Source: Pseudomonas fluorescens (GTDB lineage: Bacteria > Pseudomonadota > Gammaproteobacteria > Pseudomonadales > Pseudomonadaceae). From it: a stretch of 64,000 nucleotides of DNA. The position numbers were made by a program, and so were the translations under genes. Below are positions 42,005 through 51,529 of the stretch, piece by piece. Where the stretch lies: assembly GCF_001708445.1 (NCBI RefSeq), contig NZ_CP015637.1:4341001-4405000 (forward strand), written 5' to 3'. Each line of letters opens with the position of its first letter. Within the stretch, counting starts at the first letter, position 1. The notes beneath the pieces were generated by a model. It was not told where the DNA came from, did not search any database, and saw only the letters and a program-made list of their open reading frames with translations.

Positions 42005-43660
42005 CTAGGGGGATTGCGGATAGAGGGTGAGTACCAGGTCGCCCTTGCGATAGCGTTTGCCACCGGGCGGCAGTTGCCCCTCTTCAATGTGTTCGCTGGT
42101 GCTCCGGACACGCATCAGGACCCCCACCGAACCCTGTTTACGGGCATCGGCCAGCCAGGCCTGGACATCGTCCAGCCCGACCTTGCGGTGCACCGAGTCG
42201 GGGTATTGCAGGCCATAGCGCAGCTCGCCTTCGGTGTTATAGAGCGTCACCTGTGTGCGGTTCAGGCGCCAGGCCAGGGCCGAGGCCGATTCCAGTTCAT
42301 TGCTCAGCAATGCCTGGGTTTGCTGCAAGTCGTCCAGGTGTTCCAACACGAACTGGTCGGGCATTTCGTTATCCGCCACGAACTCGGGCATGCCCACCGG
42401 CAGCAGTACCACCAGCAAGCCGATACCCAGGGCCGGCATTGCCCATAGCGTGAGCGGGCGCACGGCTTGCAGCAGGTTGGAGAGAATCCAGCCCAGCAGC
42501 ACGATAAAGGTCAGCGACAGGCTGAACATCTCCGCGTGGCTATTGCCGTACAGCGGCCTGGTGAGTTGCAGATAAATCAGTGCCACCATCGCGACCATGC
42601 CGATCACGAAGTTGAGCACGCCGTTGAGGCAGAGGGCGCGTGCTTTGCGTTGTTGAATCAGGTCGATCAGGGCATGCCCCATCAACAAGGCCAGCGGCAG
42701 CAGGCACGGCATGATGTAGGTCGGCAACTTGCCGTTGCTCAGGCTGAAAAAGCCCAGCGGCAGCAGCATCCACAGGGCGAGGAAGACCATCGCCGGTTGA
42801 CGTTTTTCTTTCCAGGCCTTGAGCAGGGTATTGGGTAACAGCGCCGACCACGGCAGGCAGGCCACCACCATGATCGGCAGGAAGAACCACCACGGTCGCG
42901 CATGCTGGGCATTGTCGGAGGCAAAGCGGCGGATGTGTTCATGCCAGAAGAAGAAGCGCCAGTAGTCCGGTTCCTGCACGTGGATCGCCCACACCCAGGG
43001 CAGGCAGATCAGCAGCGCGACGCCAATCGCCAGCGGGCCATAACGCAGCAATTCACCCAGGCGGCGCTGCCAGAGCATGTACGGCACGGCAATCAGCACC
43101 GGCAGCAGCCACGCCAGGAAGCCCTTGGTCATGAAGCCCATGGCGCAGGCCACGCCCAGCACCGCCCAGGCTCCCAGCCGGGCCCGCACGGTGCGGCTGT
43201 CGAGGGCAAACCACAGCGCTACCAGGCTGAGGTTGACCCAGAACGTGAACTGCGGATCGAGGTTGGAGTAGCTGGCTTGCCCGGCTACGAGGCCAAAGCT
43301 CAGGTAGAGCAGGGCGCAGGCGAAGCTTTTGCGTGGGTCGTTCCACAGGCGGCGGGCGATCAGGTAGGCCAGCAGCACGCTCAACCCGCTGGTCAGCGCT
43401 GAGGCGATCCGCACCCCGAACAGGTTCTGCCCAAACACCGCTTGGCCGAGCGCGATCAGCCAATAGCCGGCGGCGGGTTTTTCAAAGTAGCGCAGGCCCA
43501 TGAAATGCGGGGCCACCCAGTTGCCGCTGGTGAGCATTTCCTGGCTGATCTGGGCGTAGCGGGTTTCGTCGGGTACCCATAAACCGTGCAGGCCAAGAGG
43601 CAGGAGATAAAACGCGGCAATCGCCAGCAGCAGTAAGGGCAGAGGTTTTATTCGGGTCAT
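42005..43660 (-). CDS. arnT: ArnT, lipid A 4-amino-4-deoxy-L-arabinose transferase
   Basis: 551 residues, the usual ArnT length (about 550). Motifs: [58 protein letters not shown], and CLPWSALLP. About 12 membrane segments plus a C-terminal periplasmic domain (from about 430). It adds L-Ara4N to lipid A, giving resistance to polymyxin and cationic peptides. The rest of arn (arnBCADEF) is not in this window, so this is either an orphan copy or a second locus. ATG at 43660 follows GGAGCGACGTTCGC. Confidence 0.88.
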   Translation of the reverse strand: MTRIKPLPLLLLAIAAFYLLPLGLHGLWVPDETRYAQISQEMLTSGNWVAPHFMGLRYFEKPAAGYWLIALGQAVFGQNLFGVRIASALTSGLSVLLAYLIARRLWNDPRKSFACALLYLSFGLVAGQASYSNLDPQFTFWVNLSLVALWFALDSRTVRARLGAWAVLGVACAMGFMTKGFLAWLLPVLIAVPYMLWQRRLGELLRYGPLAIGVALLICLPWVWAIHVQEPDYWRFFFWHEHIRRFASDNAQHARPWWFFLPIMVVACLPWSALLPNTLLKAWKEKRQPAMVFLALWMLLPLGFFSLSNGKLPTYIMPCLLPLALLMGHALIDLIQQRKARALCLNGVLNFVIGMVAMVALIYLQLTRPLYGNSHAEMFSLSLTFIVLLGWILSNLLQAVRPLTLWAMPALGIGLLVVLLPVGMPEFVADNEMPDQFVLEHLDDLQQTQALLSNELESASALAWRLNRTQVTLYNTEGELRYGLQYPDSVHRKVGLDDVQAWLADARKQGSVGVLMRVRSTSEHIEEGQLPPGGKRYRKGDLVLTLYPQSP

Positions 43661-43848
43661 GCGAACGTCGCTCCTTGACGTCTAAGGGAGGGAAATGGAT
43701 GTAGGAAAGTTGTAGTACAAAGACTCACAATGTTCACTAAGTCGCTGAAAATAGTCATGACGTCCTTAACTAACAGGCGCGACTAAACATGCCAGAAGTT
43801 GGCTGTCGTTTGGCTGAACACCTGCGCCTTGTATATGTAAAAAATTGT

Positions 43849-44532
43849 CTAGAGTTGCTTGATTGCCGCTGGCCAGTCCACGCTGTTCATGATGCCCAGG
43901 GTCTTGAAGTGACCGTTGCCCAGCACCTCCACGAACAGCGCGCTACCGTACTCGGCGGTCACCGCATGGGGGTACCCGAGTGCTTGTTCGAAGTCATTGA
44001 TGCAGGCACTGTGGGTGATCAGCACCAGGTTGCGCCCGGGTTGTTTGTGGCTGAGGATTTCTTCGCCCATGGCGTCGCCGCAGATCGCCAGCGGGCCTGG
44101 GGAGAGCAGGGTCTTGCCGAACATGAACTGCGAGGTCTGGGCGGTGCGGGTGGTGGGGCTGCTGAGGATGTCAGCGCTCTCCATGCCCAGGGTTTTAAAC
44201 GCTTTGCCGATTTCCTTGGCCTGCTGGGTGCCGTGGATGGTCAGGCCATCAGCGGGGCCGAAGCAGGGGTTTGACGAGCGGTCGCAGCGCTCTTCATGGC
44301 GCACAAGCACAACCACATTGCCGTCGCGCCAGCTGGCGAGCAAGCCTGAGGTGAGCAGGCGATTGCCTACGCCCAGGTCCGTCGGTGACAGCGGCCAGGC
44401 CAGGTAGCCGACCAGTAAGGTCCCGAAGAAGGCAGCCACTGCCATGCCCAGCCAGAGCTTCTTCAAGCGTTTGGCCCGGGCTTGGTATGAGCGCGATTTG
44501 GTCAGGGTCAGGTTAACCACGTTGTTCACCAT
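43849..44532 (-). CDS. Histidine phosphatase-family protein (Ais-like)
   Basis: 227 residues from the ATG at 44532; a GTG at 44538 is equally possible. One membrane anchor (LWLGMAVAAFFGTLLVGYLAWPL, about 25-47), then a periplasmic phosphoglycerate mutase-like domain with the catalytic VRHEERC motif (about 79-85) and the second His in VLITHSACINDF. Resembles Ais-type lipopolysaccharide core heptose phosphatases, which are often near arn genes. That fits the two glycosyltransferases next door. Confidence 0.82.
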   Translation of the reverse strand: MVNNVVNLTLTKSRSYQARAKRLKKLWLGMAVAAFFGTLLVGYLAWPLSPTDLGVGNRLLTSGLLASWRDGNVVVLVRHEERCDRSSNPCFGPADGLTIHGTQQAKEIGKAFKTLGMESADILSSPTTRTAQTSQFMFGKTLLSPGPLAICGDAMGEEILSHKQPGRNLVLITHSACINDFEQALGYPHAVTAEYGSALFVEVLGNGHFKTLGIMNSVDWPAAIKQL

Positions 44533-44809
44533 CGACACGTTAGGCAGCGTTTTTTATCAAACAGGTGCAACTCTCTGAGTGCGCCCGTAGTGGTGCAGGA
44601 GCCTGTCATACAGTTGCTGTCTTTTTGCTGAAAATCGGTGTGTTAAAAGTTGCCAGTGCCGGCAACTAAAAAGTTGATCGTTATTGGCAGTTGGTCGGCA
44701 CTTTATGCGCGGGTCGGTAGTTAACCGGTGAAATGCATGTGAAAAATTTGCGTGGCGAGGGCGGTCAGCCGTTATCCTCGATGGCAGTCCATTGAGGAGC
44801 GAGCATTCC

Positions 44810-45478
44810 ATGTTGCAGGTGCAAGGTGTCCATAAAAGCTACGTCACTGCGCAGGGCCCGCTGGCCGTCCTGGCCGGCGTTGATCTGCACCTGGCTGAGC
44901 GTAGCAGCCTGGCGTTGATGGGCGAGTCGGGTAGCGGGAAAAGTACGCTTTTGCACCTGGTGGCCGGTCTCGATCGTGTCGACAGCGGCAGCATCCGCAT
45001 GGGGCAGCAGCGTCTCGACCAAATGAGCGAAATGCAACTGGCCCACTGGCGCCGCACGGAAATCGGCCTGGTATTCCAGCAGTTCAACCTCATCGGCAGT
45101 TTGCGCGTGGACGACAACCTGGCCTTCCAGGCGCGGCTGGCAGGACGCTTCGATCCGCAGTGGCAGGCGCAGTTGGTGGAGCGCCTGGGCCTTGGCGACT
45201 TGCTCAAGCGCTATCCCGAACAACTGTCGGGTGGCCAGCAGCAACGGGTGGCGGTGGGGCGGGCGTTGGCGTCGCGACCGGGCCTGCTGCTGGCCGATGA
45301 GCCCACCGGCAATCTGGATGAAGCCACCAGTGATGACGTGCTGCAATTGCTGCTGGACCTGTTGCGCGACACCCCCACCAGCCTGTTGATGGTCACCCAC
45401 AGCGCGCGGATTGCCGCACGGCTTGATCGCCAGATGGTGCTGCAGCGCGGGCATGTGCAAGCCCCGGATGCGGGTTGA
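44810..45478 (+). CDS. LolD/MacB-type ABC transporter ATPase
   Basis: 222 residues from the ATG at 44810 (GAGGAGCGAGC upstream). Walker A GESGSGKST (about 43-51), signature [15 protein letters not shown], Walker B LLLADEPTGNLDE and H-loop VTHSARIA; the DEPTGNLD form is typical of the MacB/LolD/FtsE group that works by mechanotransmission. The permease gene starts on its last base. With that large FtsX-like permease and an exported CrtC-like lipoprotein it forms a three-gene unit. Confidence 0.92.
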   Translation: MLQVQGVHKSYVTAQGPLAVLAGVDLHLAERSSLALMGESGSGKSTLLHLVAGLDRVDSGSIRMGQQRLDQMSEMQLAHWRRTEIGLVFQQFNLIGSLRVDDNLAFQARLAGRFDPQWQAQLVERLGLGDLLKRYPEQLSGGQQQRVAVGRALASRPGLLLADEPTGNLDEATSDDVLQLLLDLLRDTPTSLLMVTHSARIAARLDRQMVLQRGHVQAPDAG

Positions 45479-47940
45479 TGGCGGTATTCCAGTGGACCTT
45501 GCGCGCGTTGCTCAGCCATTGGCGGCGCCATCCCGTACAGTTTTTCAGCGTGCTGACCGGACTATGGCTGGCGACCGCCCTGCTGACCGGCGTACAGGCC
45601 CTGAACAGCCAGGCGCGTGACAGCTACGCCAGGGCCAGCCAATTGATCGGCGGCGAACCCCAGGCCAGCCTGAGTGCGCCGGACGGCGCCAGTTTCCCCC
45701 AGGCGCTGTTTGCCCAATTGCGCCGCGCCGGGTGGCCGGTGTCGCCGGTGGTGCAGGGGCGGGTGGTGCTCAAGGGGCATGAAGACCAGCGCCTGCAATT
45801 GATGGGCATCGACCCGCTGTCGTTGCCCGGCAGTGGCGTGGTCGCGGGGCAGCGCTTGAGCCAGGCACAGATGCTCGTCTTCTTCGAGCCGCCCGGGCGC
45901 ACCTGGATCGCTCCGCAGACCTTGCAGGCGCTGGAGCTGCACGCCGGTGAGCAGCCGCTGACGACGAGCGGGCGCACCTTGCCGCCGTTGCAGGTACAGC
46001 CGGACATGGCGCCCGGCATGCTGTTGACCGATATTGGATTCGCCCAACCATTGCTGGACATGCCCGCGCGCCTGTCGCGCTTGCTGGTGGACAAGGCTTA
46101 CGCCGCCAGCCAGCCCACGCCGCCGGCCGAGCTGCAACTCAAGCAGGGCGAAGACAACAACCTGTCGCGGCTCACCGAAAGCTTTCACCTGAACCTTGAT
46201 GCGCTGGGCTTCCTGTCCTTTGTGGTGGGGCTGTTTATTGTGCACGCGGCCATCGGCCTGGCCCTGGAGCAGCGACGCGGGCTGTTGCGCACATTGCGCG
46301 CCTGCGGCGTGAGTGCGCGGATGTTGATCCTCGGCCTGGGGGTGGAGCTGGGTGCCTTGTCGATAGTGGGGGGCGTGCTCGGCGTCGCCAGCGGTTACCT
46401 ATTGGCCAGCCTGCTGCTGCCGGATGTGGCTGCCAGCCTGCGTGGCTTGTATGGCGCCGAGGTGCCGGGCCAATTGAGCTTGAGCCCAGGGTGGTGGGTG
46501 GCAGGGTTGGGCTTGAGCTTGCTCGGCGCCTTGCTTGCCGGCGCCAGCAGCCTATGGCGCGCGGCCCGCCTGCCATTGCTGGCGCTGGCCAATGCCCAGG
46601 CCTGGCACGAGGCCCATGGGCGCTGGTTGCGCCGCCAGGGCTGGGTGGCGGCGACGGCCTTACTGATCGCGCTGCTGGCGTTATGGCTGGGCGACAGCCT
46701 GGCTGCCGGTTTTGTGTTGATGGCGGCCTTGCTGCTCGGCGCCGCCCTGGGTTTGCCGGTGTTGCTCAACGGTTTGCTGGAGGCGCTGCTGGGGCGCAGC
46801 CGTTCGGTACTCGGCCAGTGGTTTCTGGCTGACTGCCGCCAACAATTACCGGCCTTGAGCCTGGCATTGATGGCGCTGCTGTTGGCCCTGGCCGCGAATA
46901 TCGGCGCGGGCTCCATGACCTCGGGCTTTCGCCACACCTTCAATAACTGGCTGGAGCAACGCCTCACCGCCGAGCTGTACCTCAACCCGCAAAACCCGGC
47001 CCAGGCCGAGCAACTCAGCACCTGGCTGGCGCAGCAACCGCTGGTGCAAACCGTGCTGCCTACCTGGCAGGTTGCGGTGCAATTACAGGGCTGGCCGGCG
47101 GATCTGTTTGGCGTGGTCGACGACCCTACCTATCGCCAGCACTGGCCGTTGCTGGAAGCGGCGAGCGCGCCGTGGGACCAGTTGCAGCAAGGCGAGACCC
47201 TGATGCTCAGCGAACAACTGGCGCGGCGGCTCGGCGTGACGCTGGGTGACACGGTCAGTATTCCCACGCCGCACGGTGTGTGGTCGCCCACCGTGGTGGG
47301 GGTGTACGCCGATTACGGCAACCCCAAGGGCCACGTGCTGGTCAACGCCCGGCACCTGCTGGCCCACTGGTCGAGACTGACGCCGGCGCGTTTCAACCTG
47401 CGGGTGTTGCCGGAAAACGTGGCGCCGCTGGTGGGCGAAGTGCAGCGCGCCTTTGCCTTGGAAGACAGCCGTATCGTCGATCAACAGCAACTCAAGGGGT
47501 GGTCGAGCCAGGTGTTCGAACGCACCTTCGCCGCCACCGCCGCGCTCAACAGCCTGACCTTGGGCGTGGCCGGCGTGGCGCTGTTCATCAGCCTGCTGAC
47601 CCAGAGCCAAAGCCGCCTCGGCCAACTCGCTCCGCTGTGGGCGCTGGGGGTGACGCGGCGGCAATTGATGCTGCTGAACCTGGCGCAAACCTGGCTGCTG
47701 GCGGTGCTCACGCTGCTGCTGGCGTTGCCGCTGGGCCTGTTGCTGGCGTGGTGCCTGGATGCGGTGATCAACGTGCAGGCGTTTGGCTGGCGCCTGCCGT
47801 TGCAAGTGTTCCCGTGGCAGCTCGCACAATTGCTCGGGCTGGCGCTGCTGGCCACGCTGTTGGCGTCGGCCTGGCCGCTGTGGCAGCTGTATCGCAGCCG
47901 TCCGGCGGACTTGTTGAGGACGTTTGCCCATGAAGATTAG
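45478..47940 (+). CDS. Large FtsX-like ABC transporter permease
   Basis: 820 residues. ATG at 45478 overlaps the ATPase stop (TGATG). Two FtsX-like domains: segments at about 20-40, 255-280 (LGFLSFVVGLFIVHAAIGLAL), 300-345, 400-460, and a C-terminal trio (about 690-800). Two large periplasmic loops. This double-FtsX architecture occurs in YbbP-like and lipoprotein-related exporters. Overlaps the next gene by 11 bp. Confidence 0.9.
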   Translation: MAVFQWTLRALLSHWRRHPVQFFSVLTGLWLATALLTGVQALNSQARDSYARASQLIGGEPQASLSAPDGASFPQALFAQLRRAGWPVSPVVQGRVVLKGHEDQRLQLMGIDPLSLPGSGVVAGQRLSQAQMLVFFEPPGRTWIAPQTLQALELHAGEQPLTTSGRTLPPLQVQPDMAPGMLLTDIGFAQPLLDMPARLSRLLVDKAYAASQPTPPAELQLKQGEDNNLSRLTESFHLNLDALGFLSFVVGLFIVHAAIGLALEQRRGLLRTLRACGVSARMLILGLGVELGALSIVGGVLGVASGYLLASLLLPDVAASLRGLYGAEVPGQLSLSPGWWVAGLGLSLLGALLAGASSLWRAARLPLLALANAQAWHEAHGRWLRRQGWVAATALLIALLALWLGDSLAAGFVLMAALLLGAALGLPVLLNGLLEALLGRSRSVLGQWFLADCRQQLPALSLALMALLLALAANIGAGSMTSGFRHTFNNWLEQRLTAELYLNPQNPAQAEQLSTWLAQQPLVQTVLPTWQVAVQLQGWPADLFGVVDDPTYRQHWPLLEAASAPWDQLQQGETLMLSEQLARRLGVTLGDTVSIPTPHGVWSPTVVGVYADYGNPKGHVLVNARHLLAHWSRLTPARFNLRVLPENVAPLVGEVQRAFALEDSRIVDQQQLKGWSSQVFERTFAATAALNSLTLGVAGVALFISLLTQSQSRLGQLAPLWALGVTRRQLMLLNLAQTWLLAVLTLLLALPLGLLLAWCLDAVINVQAFGWRLPLQVFPWQLAQLLGLALLATLLASAWPLWQLYRSRPADLLRTFAHED

Positions 47941-48991
47941 GTCGTTGATGTGCGCGTTATTGCTGCTGGCGGCCTGTGACAAAGTCCCCGCGCCACAGGA
48001 AAGCTTTGCCGGCCTGGGCAGCGACGCGGCCGACTTTGCCCAGGTGCTGCCCGGCAAGGTCTTCAGCTTTCCCGAGGATCACGGCCCCCACGATGGCTTT
48101 CGTATCGAGTGGTGGTACGTCACCGCCAACCTCAAGGACGCCCAGGGCAATGTGTTCGGCGTGCAATGGACGCTGTTTCGCAACGCCCTCAAGGCCGGGC
48201 CGACGCAAGCCGGCTGGCACGATTCAAACGTATGGTTCGGCCACGCGGCGGTCACCTCCGCCACTCGCCATTACGCCGCCGAACGCTTCGCCCGCGGCGG
48301 CGTCGGCCAGGCCGGGGCGCAGGCAGTGCCGTTCAACGCCTGGATCGACGACTGGAATTTCGCCAGCGAGCCCGGCGCCGCGAGCGCATTGGCGGCGATG
48401 CAACTCAAGGCCAGCGGTGCGCAATTTGCCTACGACCTGCGCCTGACCTCCAGCCGGCCATTGGTGTTGCAAGGCGACAACGGCTACAGCCGCAAATCCG
48501 ACCAGGGCCAGGCGTCGTACTACTACAGCCAGCCGTTCTTTACTGCCGAAGGCAGCGTCAGCATCGACGGCAAGACGTATCAGGTCAGCGGCCCGGCCTG
48601 GCTCGACCGCGAATGGAGCAGCCAACCGTTGACCGCCAGCCAGACCGGTTGGGACTGGTTCTCCCTGCACCTGGACCGTGGCGAGCAGTTGATGCTGTTT
48701 CGCGTGCGGCAAACCGACGGCGCGGCCTACCTGACCGGCACCTGGATCGACCGCGAAGGCCACACCCAGACCCTGCACAACGCCGACATCCAACTGGCAC
48801 CGCTGGACACCACGGTGATCGACGGACGCCACATTCCCACACGCTGGTCGCTGAAGATTCCCGGTAAACAGCTGGATATCACCACCCAGGCCGTCAACCC
48901 GAACGCCTGGATGAACCTGAGTATTCCGTACTGGGAAGGGCCGGTGCAGTTTGACGGCGGGGTGGGTTACCTGGAGATGACCGGATATTAG
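47930..48991 (+). CDS. CrtC/AttH-like (lipocalin-like) lipoprotein
   Basis: 353 residues from the ATG at 47930. Signal with lipobox LLAAC (cysteine about residue 17). Two lipocalin-like halves with the family's FRIEWWYVTANLKD (about 55-68), WFGHAAVTSATRHYAAERFARG, GPAWLDREWSS and YWEGPVQFDG...GYLEMTGY motifs. Such proteins often accompany an FtsX-type ABC exporter, as here, and are thought to handle a lipid-like or secondary metabolite substrate. Bases 48729-48859 are duplicated downstream at 49638-49768. Confidence 0.88.
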   Translation: MKIRSLMCALLLLAACDKVPAPQESFAGLGSDAADFAQVLPGKVFSFPEDHGPHDGFRIEWWYVTANLKDAQGNVFGVQWTLFRNALKAGPTQAGWHDSNVWFGHAAVTSATRHYAAERFARGGVGQAGAQAVPFNAWIDDWNFASEPGAASALAAMQLKASGAQFAYDLRLTSSRPLVLQGDNGYSRKSDQGQASYYYSQPFFTAEGSVSIDGKTYQVSGPAWLDREWSSQPLTASQTGWDWFSLHLDRGEQLMLFRVRQTDGAAYLTGTWIDREGHTQTLHNADIQLAPLDTTVIDGRHIPTRWSLKIPGKQLDITTQAVNPNAWMNLSIPYWEGPVQFDGGVGYLEMTGY

Positions 48992-49005
48992 GGTTGTTTC
49001 TGTAG

Positions 49006-49266
49006 GCGCTGTTTCTTCGTGAAGTAGGCAACTTCCCAAATGCATTTCAGCCCACCCGCGCTTGTGTCCGGGGCGTAGGTGCTTGCTTATATTTCGACGC
49101 CATCTTCTTTGCATCTCGGATGCAGGGCATGGCGCAGAGCTATATCAACGACCGCACAACGGACTACAGCAGTTTGAAATCCCGCCTCATGGGCAGCGCC
49201 CCGAGCCAGCAGCGCTCCGATCATTTTGATGTGCTCAACCGGCACCTGCGGCCAGAGGGGGCTTAA
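49006..49266 (+). pseudogene. Truncated C-terminal coding fragment
   Basis: Open frame after a TAG at 49003. The best-looking part, from about 49090, reads YFDAIFFASRMQGMAQSYIN and ends in NRHLRPEGA. In-frame ATGs at 49120 and 49129 have no good ribosome binding site. I read it as the tail of a larger, lost protein. The small membrane protein gene starts 3 bp later, as in effector-immunity pairs, but the family is not recognised. Confidence 0.4.
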
Positions 49267-49268
49267 TC

Positions 49269-49643
49269 GTGTCGTTTTTTCTTGCCTTCACCATTGTGCA
49301 TTTTGGTGGGGCGTTTGTCGTTTTGGGGCTGGCGTTGTTTGCCGAATATACAAAACTCGACGAGGTGGAAGGTTATTTCAGTCATAACGAAAGGGTCCGC
49401 GCCAATAAGCGATTCTGGAGACGAAACCGGTGGATCGACAGGCAATACCGCATGCTGTTGATGTTTGATTTCCTGTCTGACTCAGCACGCTATGTGAAAG
49501 CAGGTGTTGTGACCGAGGCCGAGCTGGCGTCGGTTCCCTTAGGACTGAAGCGTTGGGTGTTGTGGCCTTATTACGTAGGTTTCATTTGGGTTATTGCAAC
49601 AGTCGTTTGGACCGTTTGGCGTAGATGGGCCGATATCACCTGA
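49269..49643 (+). CDS. Small two-TM membrane protein, possibly immunity-like
   Basis: 124 residues from a GTG (GAGGGGGCTTAATC upstream). Membrane segments at about 3-25 (FFLAFTIVHFGGAFVVLGLALF) and 98-118 (YYVGFIWVIATVVWTVW) with a charged middle (NKRFWRRNRWIDRQYRM). Its last codons lie in the duplicated AttH-like segment: the TGA stop at 49641-49643 is part of the shared ACCTGACC sequence, so the original 3' end may be lost. Function unknown; position after a broken frame suggests the immunity partner of a lost toxin (weak inference). Confidence 0.55.
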   Translation: MSFFLAFTIVHFGGAFVVLGLALFAEYTKLDEVEGYFSHNERVRANKRFWRRNRWIDRQYRMLLMFDFLSDSARYVKAGVVTEAELASVPLGLKRWVLWPYYVGFIWVIATVVWTVWRRWADIT

Positions 49644-49768
49644 CCGGCACCTGGATCGACCGCGAAGGCTGCCCCCAGACCCTGTACAACGCCGACATCC
49701 AACTGGCACCGCTGGACACAGCGGTGATCGACGGACGTCACATTCCTACACGCTGGTCGCTGAAGATT
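49638..49768 (+). pseudogene. 131-bp duplicated fragment of the AttH-like gene
   Basis: Aligns without gaps to 48729-48859, offset 909 bp, with 8 mismatches counted by eye. It encodes LTGTWIDREGCPQTLYNADI and RHIPTRWSLKI in the original frame and then runs into unrelated sequence. It has no start and no ribosome binding site. The mismatches show that the duplication is not recent or came from a related strain. Confidence 0.9.
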
Positions 49769-49865
49769 TGGGCTGTCAGCTGGGGCTATTGGGGCACTCG
49801 GCTCCAGAGGGGGTCCGTTTTTTCCTACGCGAATTTCTCCTTAAAACCACATTTCTCTCAAAAAA

Positions 49866-49885
49866 ATACTGTACATCCATCCAGT
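49866..49885. promoter_or_regulatory. LexA-box-like palindrome
   Basis: TACTGTACATCCATCCAGTC: CTG-N10-CAG with outer T/A-C-T-G...C-A-G-T symmetry. This matches the CTG-N10-CAG frame of LexA operators, with 6 of the 10 inner bases as in the TATATATATA consensus. It lies about 75 bp before the secreted protein start at 49958. Could be chance. Confidence 0.4.
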
Positions 49886-49904
49886 CTTATCCTACATTCC
49901 ATCC

Positions 49905-49923
49905 CAGGTGACCGGATGTCACC
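49905..49923. promoter_or_regulatory. Inverted repeat upstream of the secreted protein gene
   Basis: AGGTGAC-CGGAT-GTCACCT: perfect 7-bp arms, 5-bp spacer, about 35 bp before the start codon. Operator-like in size and position. No cognate regulator can be named. Confidence 0.45.
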
Positions 49924-49957
49924 TGACCTTCAGTTTTTAACTATGGATGGATAAAAA

Positions 49958-51469
49958 ATGAAATCGAAAAAAGCCTTTATGCTGGGCGCGGCCATGGCTG
50001 CCACCTGCTTTGTCTCGGCCTTTGCCCTCGCTGAACAATACCCTCACCTGGCTGCGCAAGCGGCGCCTCCCGCGGTCAAGCAAGGGTTGAAAAACGCTGC
50101 GAAGATCAAGGCCAACAAGGCGCCGGCTGCCCTCAAGCAGCAACTGCAGGCGGGTGCCCAGTTGAAGAAACCGCTGTTTGCCGCCAAGGCGCAAGCCGAC
50201 TCGGTGGTGGAAGACAACACCGCGCCGGCCCGGGTGACCAAGGTACAAAAAGCCACGGCCCAGTCGGCGCCCGCCGTGCAGGCTGCGCTGGTCCAGGGCT
50301 GTGAGCAGACGCTGGATGTCAACGCGCTCTACACGATTAATGGTGTGCAAACCGGCGACCTGCTGTGCTACCACTTCAACCTGCCGCAGAAAGCGCGAAT
50401 CAACGTCCTGCTGGTCAACCAGACCGCGGGCACCGACATGTCGTTGTCGCTGTTCCAGGATGACGGCCAGGGCAATCCGCTGCCTTTGGGCACCTCGAAC
50501 AACCCTGGTACTGGCGATGAAAGCCTCGGCGGCGTGGTGCCGGCCGGCGATTACTACTGGTTCATGGAAGCCAACGCGGCGGTCCAAGGGTCGAGCTTTC
50601 AGTTCGGTGTTGCGGTCGATACCAACCTCGACGCCTTTGAACCCAATGACACCCCGGACACGGCCTTCCAACTGCCGGACACCCTCAACTACATCAGCGG
50701 CAATGCCGACAGCCTGGATGATGTCGATTACTTCGACTTCACCGCTGTCCGTGGCCAGAGTGTCGGTATTGCGCTGACGGCCGATGCGGCCAGTGGCAGC
50801 ACGCGTAACAAGTGGATCCTTGAGCGTTTCGATGGTGCCCAGTGGGTCACCGTGGGGGCCAACGTCCTGTCGACATCGATCCCGAGCCCGGGCGTCGGCG
50901 GCGTGGTCAAGGTGCGTGTGCGGCCGAACCAGCACCCGAATGAGCCGTGGAGCGCGACGGGTAAATACAACCTGTCGTTTGGCTCCAATCCACGGGTGAA
51001 CAACCCGGATGTGAAGGGCGAGGCGAACGTGTTGCGCATCCCGTACTCGGCTTCCGATGTGGGCTACGGCTACATGACCACCCAAGCCTATCGGGACCTG
51101 ACCTGGACCATGGGCCTGTCGGACAGTACCGGTGCGCCACTGGTAGGGCTGCACCCGGTCGTCTACCTCGACCAGCACATCAATCCGGACACCGGCAATA
51201 TCGTCTACAAGGCGTATTCGGCGGCGACCGGCAGTTCGGGGCTAGCGTCGGGCACGATCAACGTGGGCACCTGCTTCGGTGATTTCCAGACCACCTTTGT
51301 CGATTACGCCCAGGGCTACAAGAACACCTGGCGTACCGACTTCAACTACGGCGTGTGGCGCATGGAAGTGCTGGAATACCCAGGCATTGGTGTCGGTGGC
51401 GATAACACCGAGTTCGTCAGCTTCGGCCACCTGTGCAAACAGACCTTGCTGAGCAGCACCAAGAGCTGA
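49958..51469 (+). CDS. Secreted protein with PPC-like domain
   Basis: 503 residues. Signal peptide 1-26 (MKSKKAFMLGAAMAATCFVSAFALA). An Ala/Lys-rich stretch follows (about 30-110, low complexity). A prepeptidase C-terminal (PPC)-like beta domain lies at about 125-210 (YHFNLPQKARINVLLVNQTAGTDMSLSLFQDDG), a second one-like region at about 215-330 (DAFEPNDTPDTAFQLPDTLNYISGNADSLDDVDYFDFTAV), and a unique C-terminal domain. PPC domains normally follow secreted proteases; no protease catalytic motif is visible here. Function unknown. Confidence 0.82.
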   Translation: MKSKKAFMLGAAMAATCFVSAFALAEQYPHLAAQAAPPAVKQGLKNAAKIKANKAPAALKQQLQAGAQLKKPLFAAKAQADSVVEDNTAPARVTKVQKATAQSAPAVQAALVQGCEQTLDVNALYTINGVQTGDLLCYHFNLPQKARINVLLVNQTAGTDMSLSLFQDDGQGNPLPLGTSNNPGTGDESLGGVVPAGDYYWFMEANAAVQGSSFQFGVAVDTNLDAFEPNDTPDTAFQLPDTLNYISGNADSLDDVDYFDFTAVRGQSVGIALTADAASGSTRNKWILERFDGAQWVTVGANVLSTSIPSPGVGGVVKVRVRPNQHPNEPWSATGKYNLSFGSNPRVNNPDVKGEANVLRIPYSASDVGYGYMTTQAYRDLTWTMGLSDSTGAPLVGLHPVVYLDQHINPDTGNIVYKAYSAATGSSGLASGTINVGTCFGDFQTTFVDYAQGYKNTWRTDFNYGVWRMEVLEYPGIGVGGDNTEFVSFGHLCKQTLLSSTKS

Positions 51470-51491
51470 ACATGATTGACCCGTAGTCCCC

Positions 51492-51522
51492 AGGGCATAC
51501 AGGCCAGGCGCCTGTATGCCCT
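51492..51522. terminator. Bidirectional hairpin terminator
   Basis: AGGGCATACAGG (51492-51503) and CCTGTATGCCCT (51511-51522) are perfect 12-bp arms around a 7-base loop, between two convergent genes. T-tracts are poor (GTTTGCG to the right), but position and stem strength support termination. Confidence 0.7.
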
Positions 51523-51529
51523 GTTTGCG

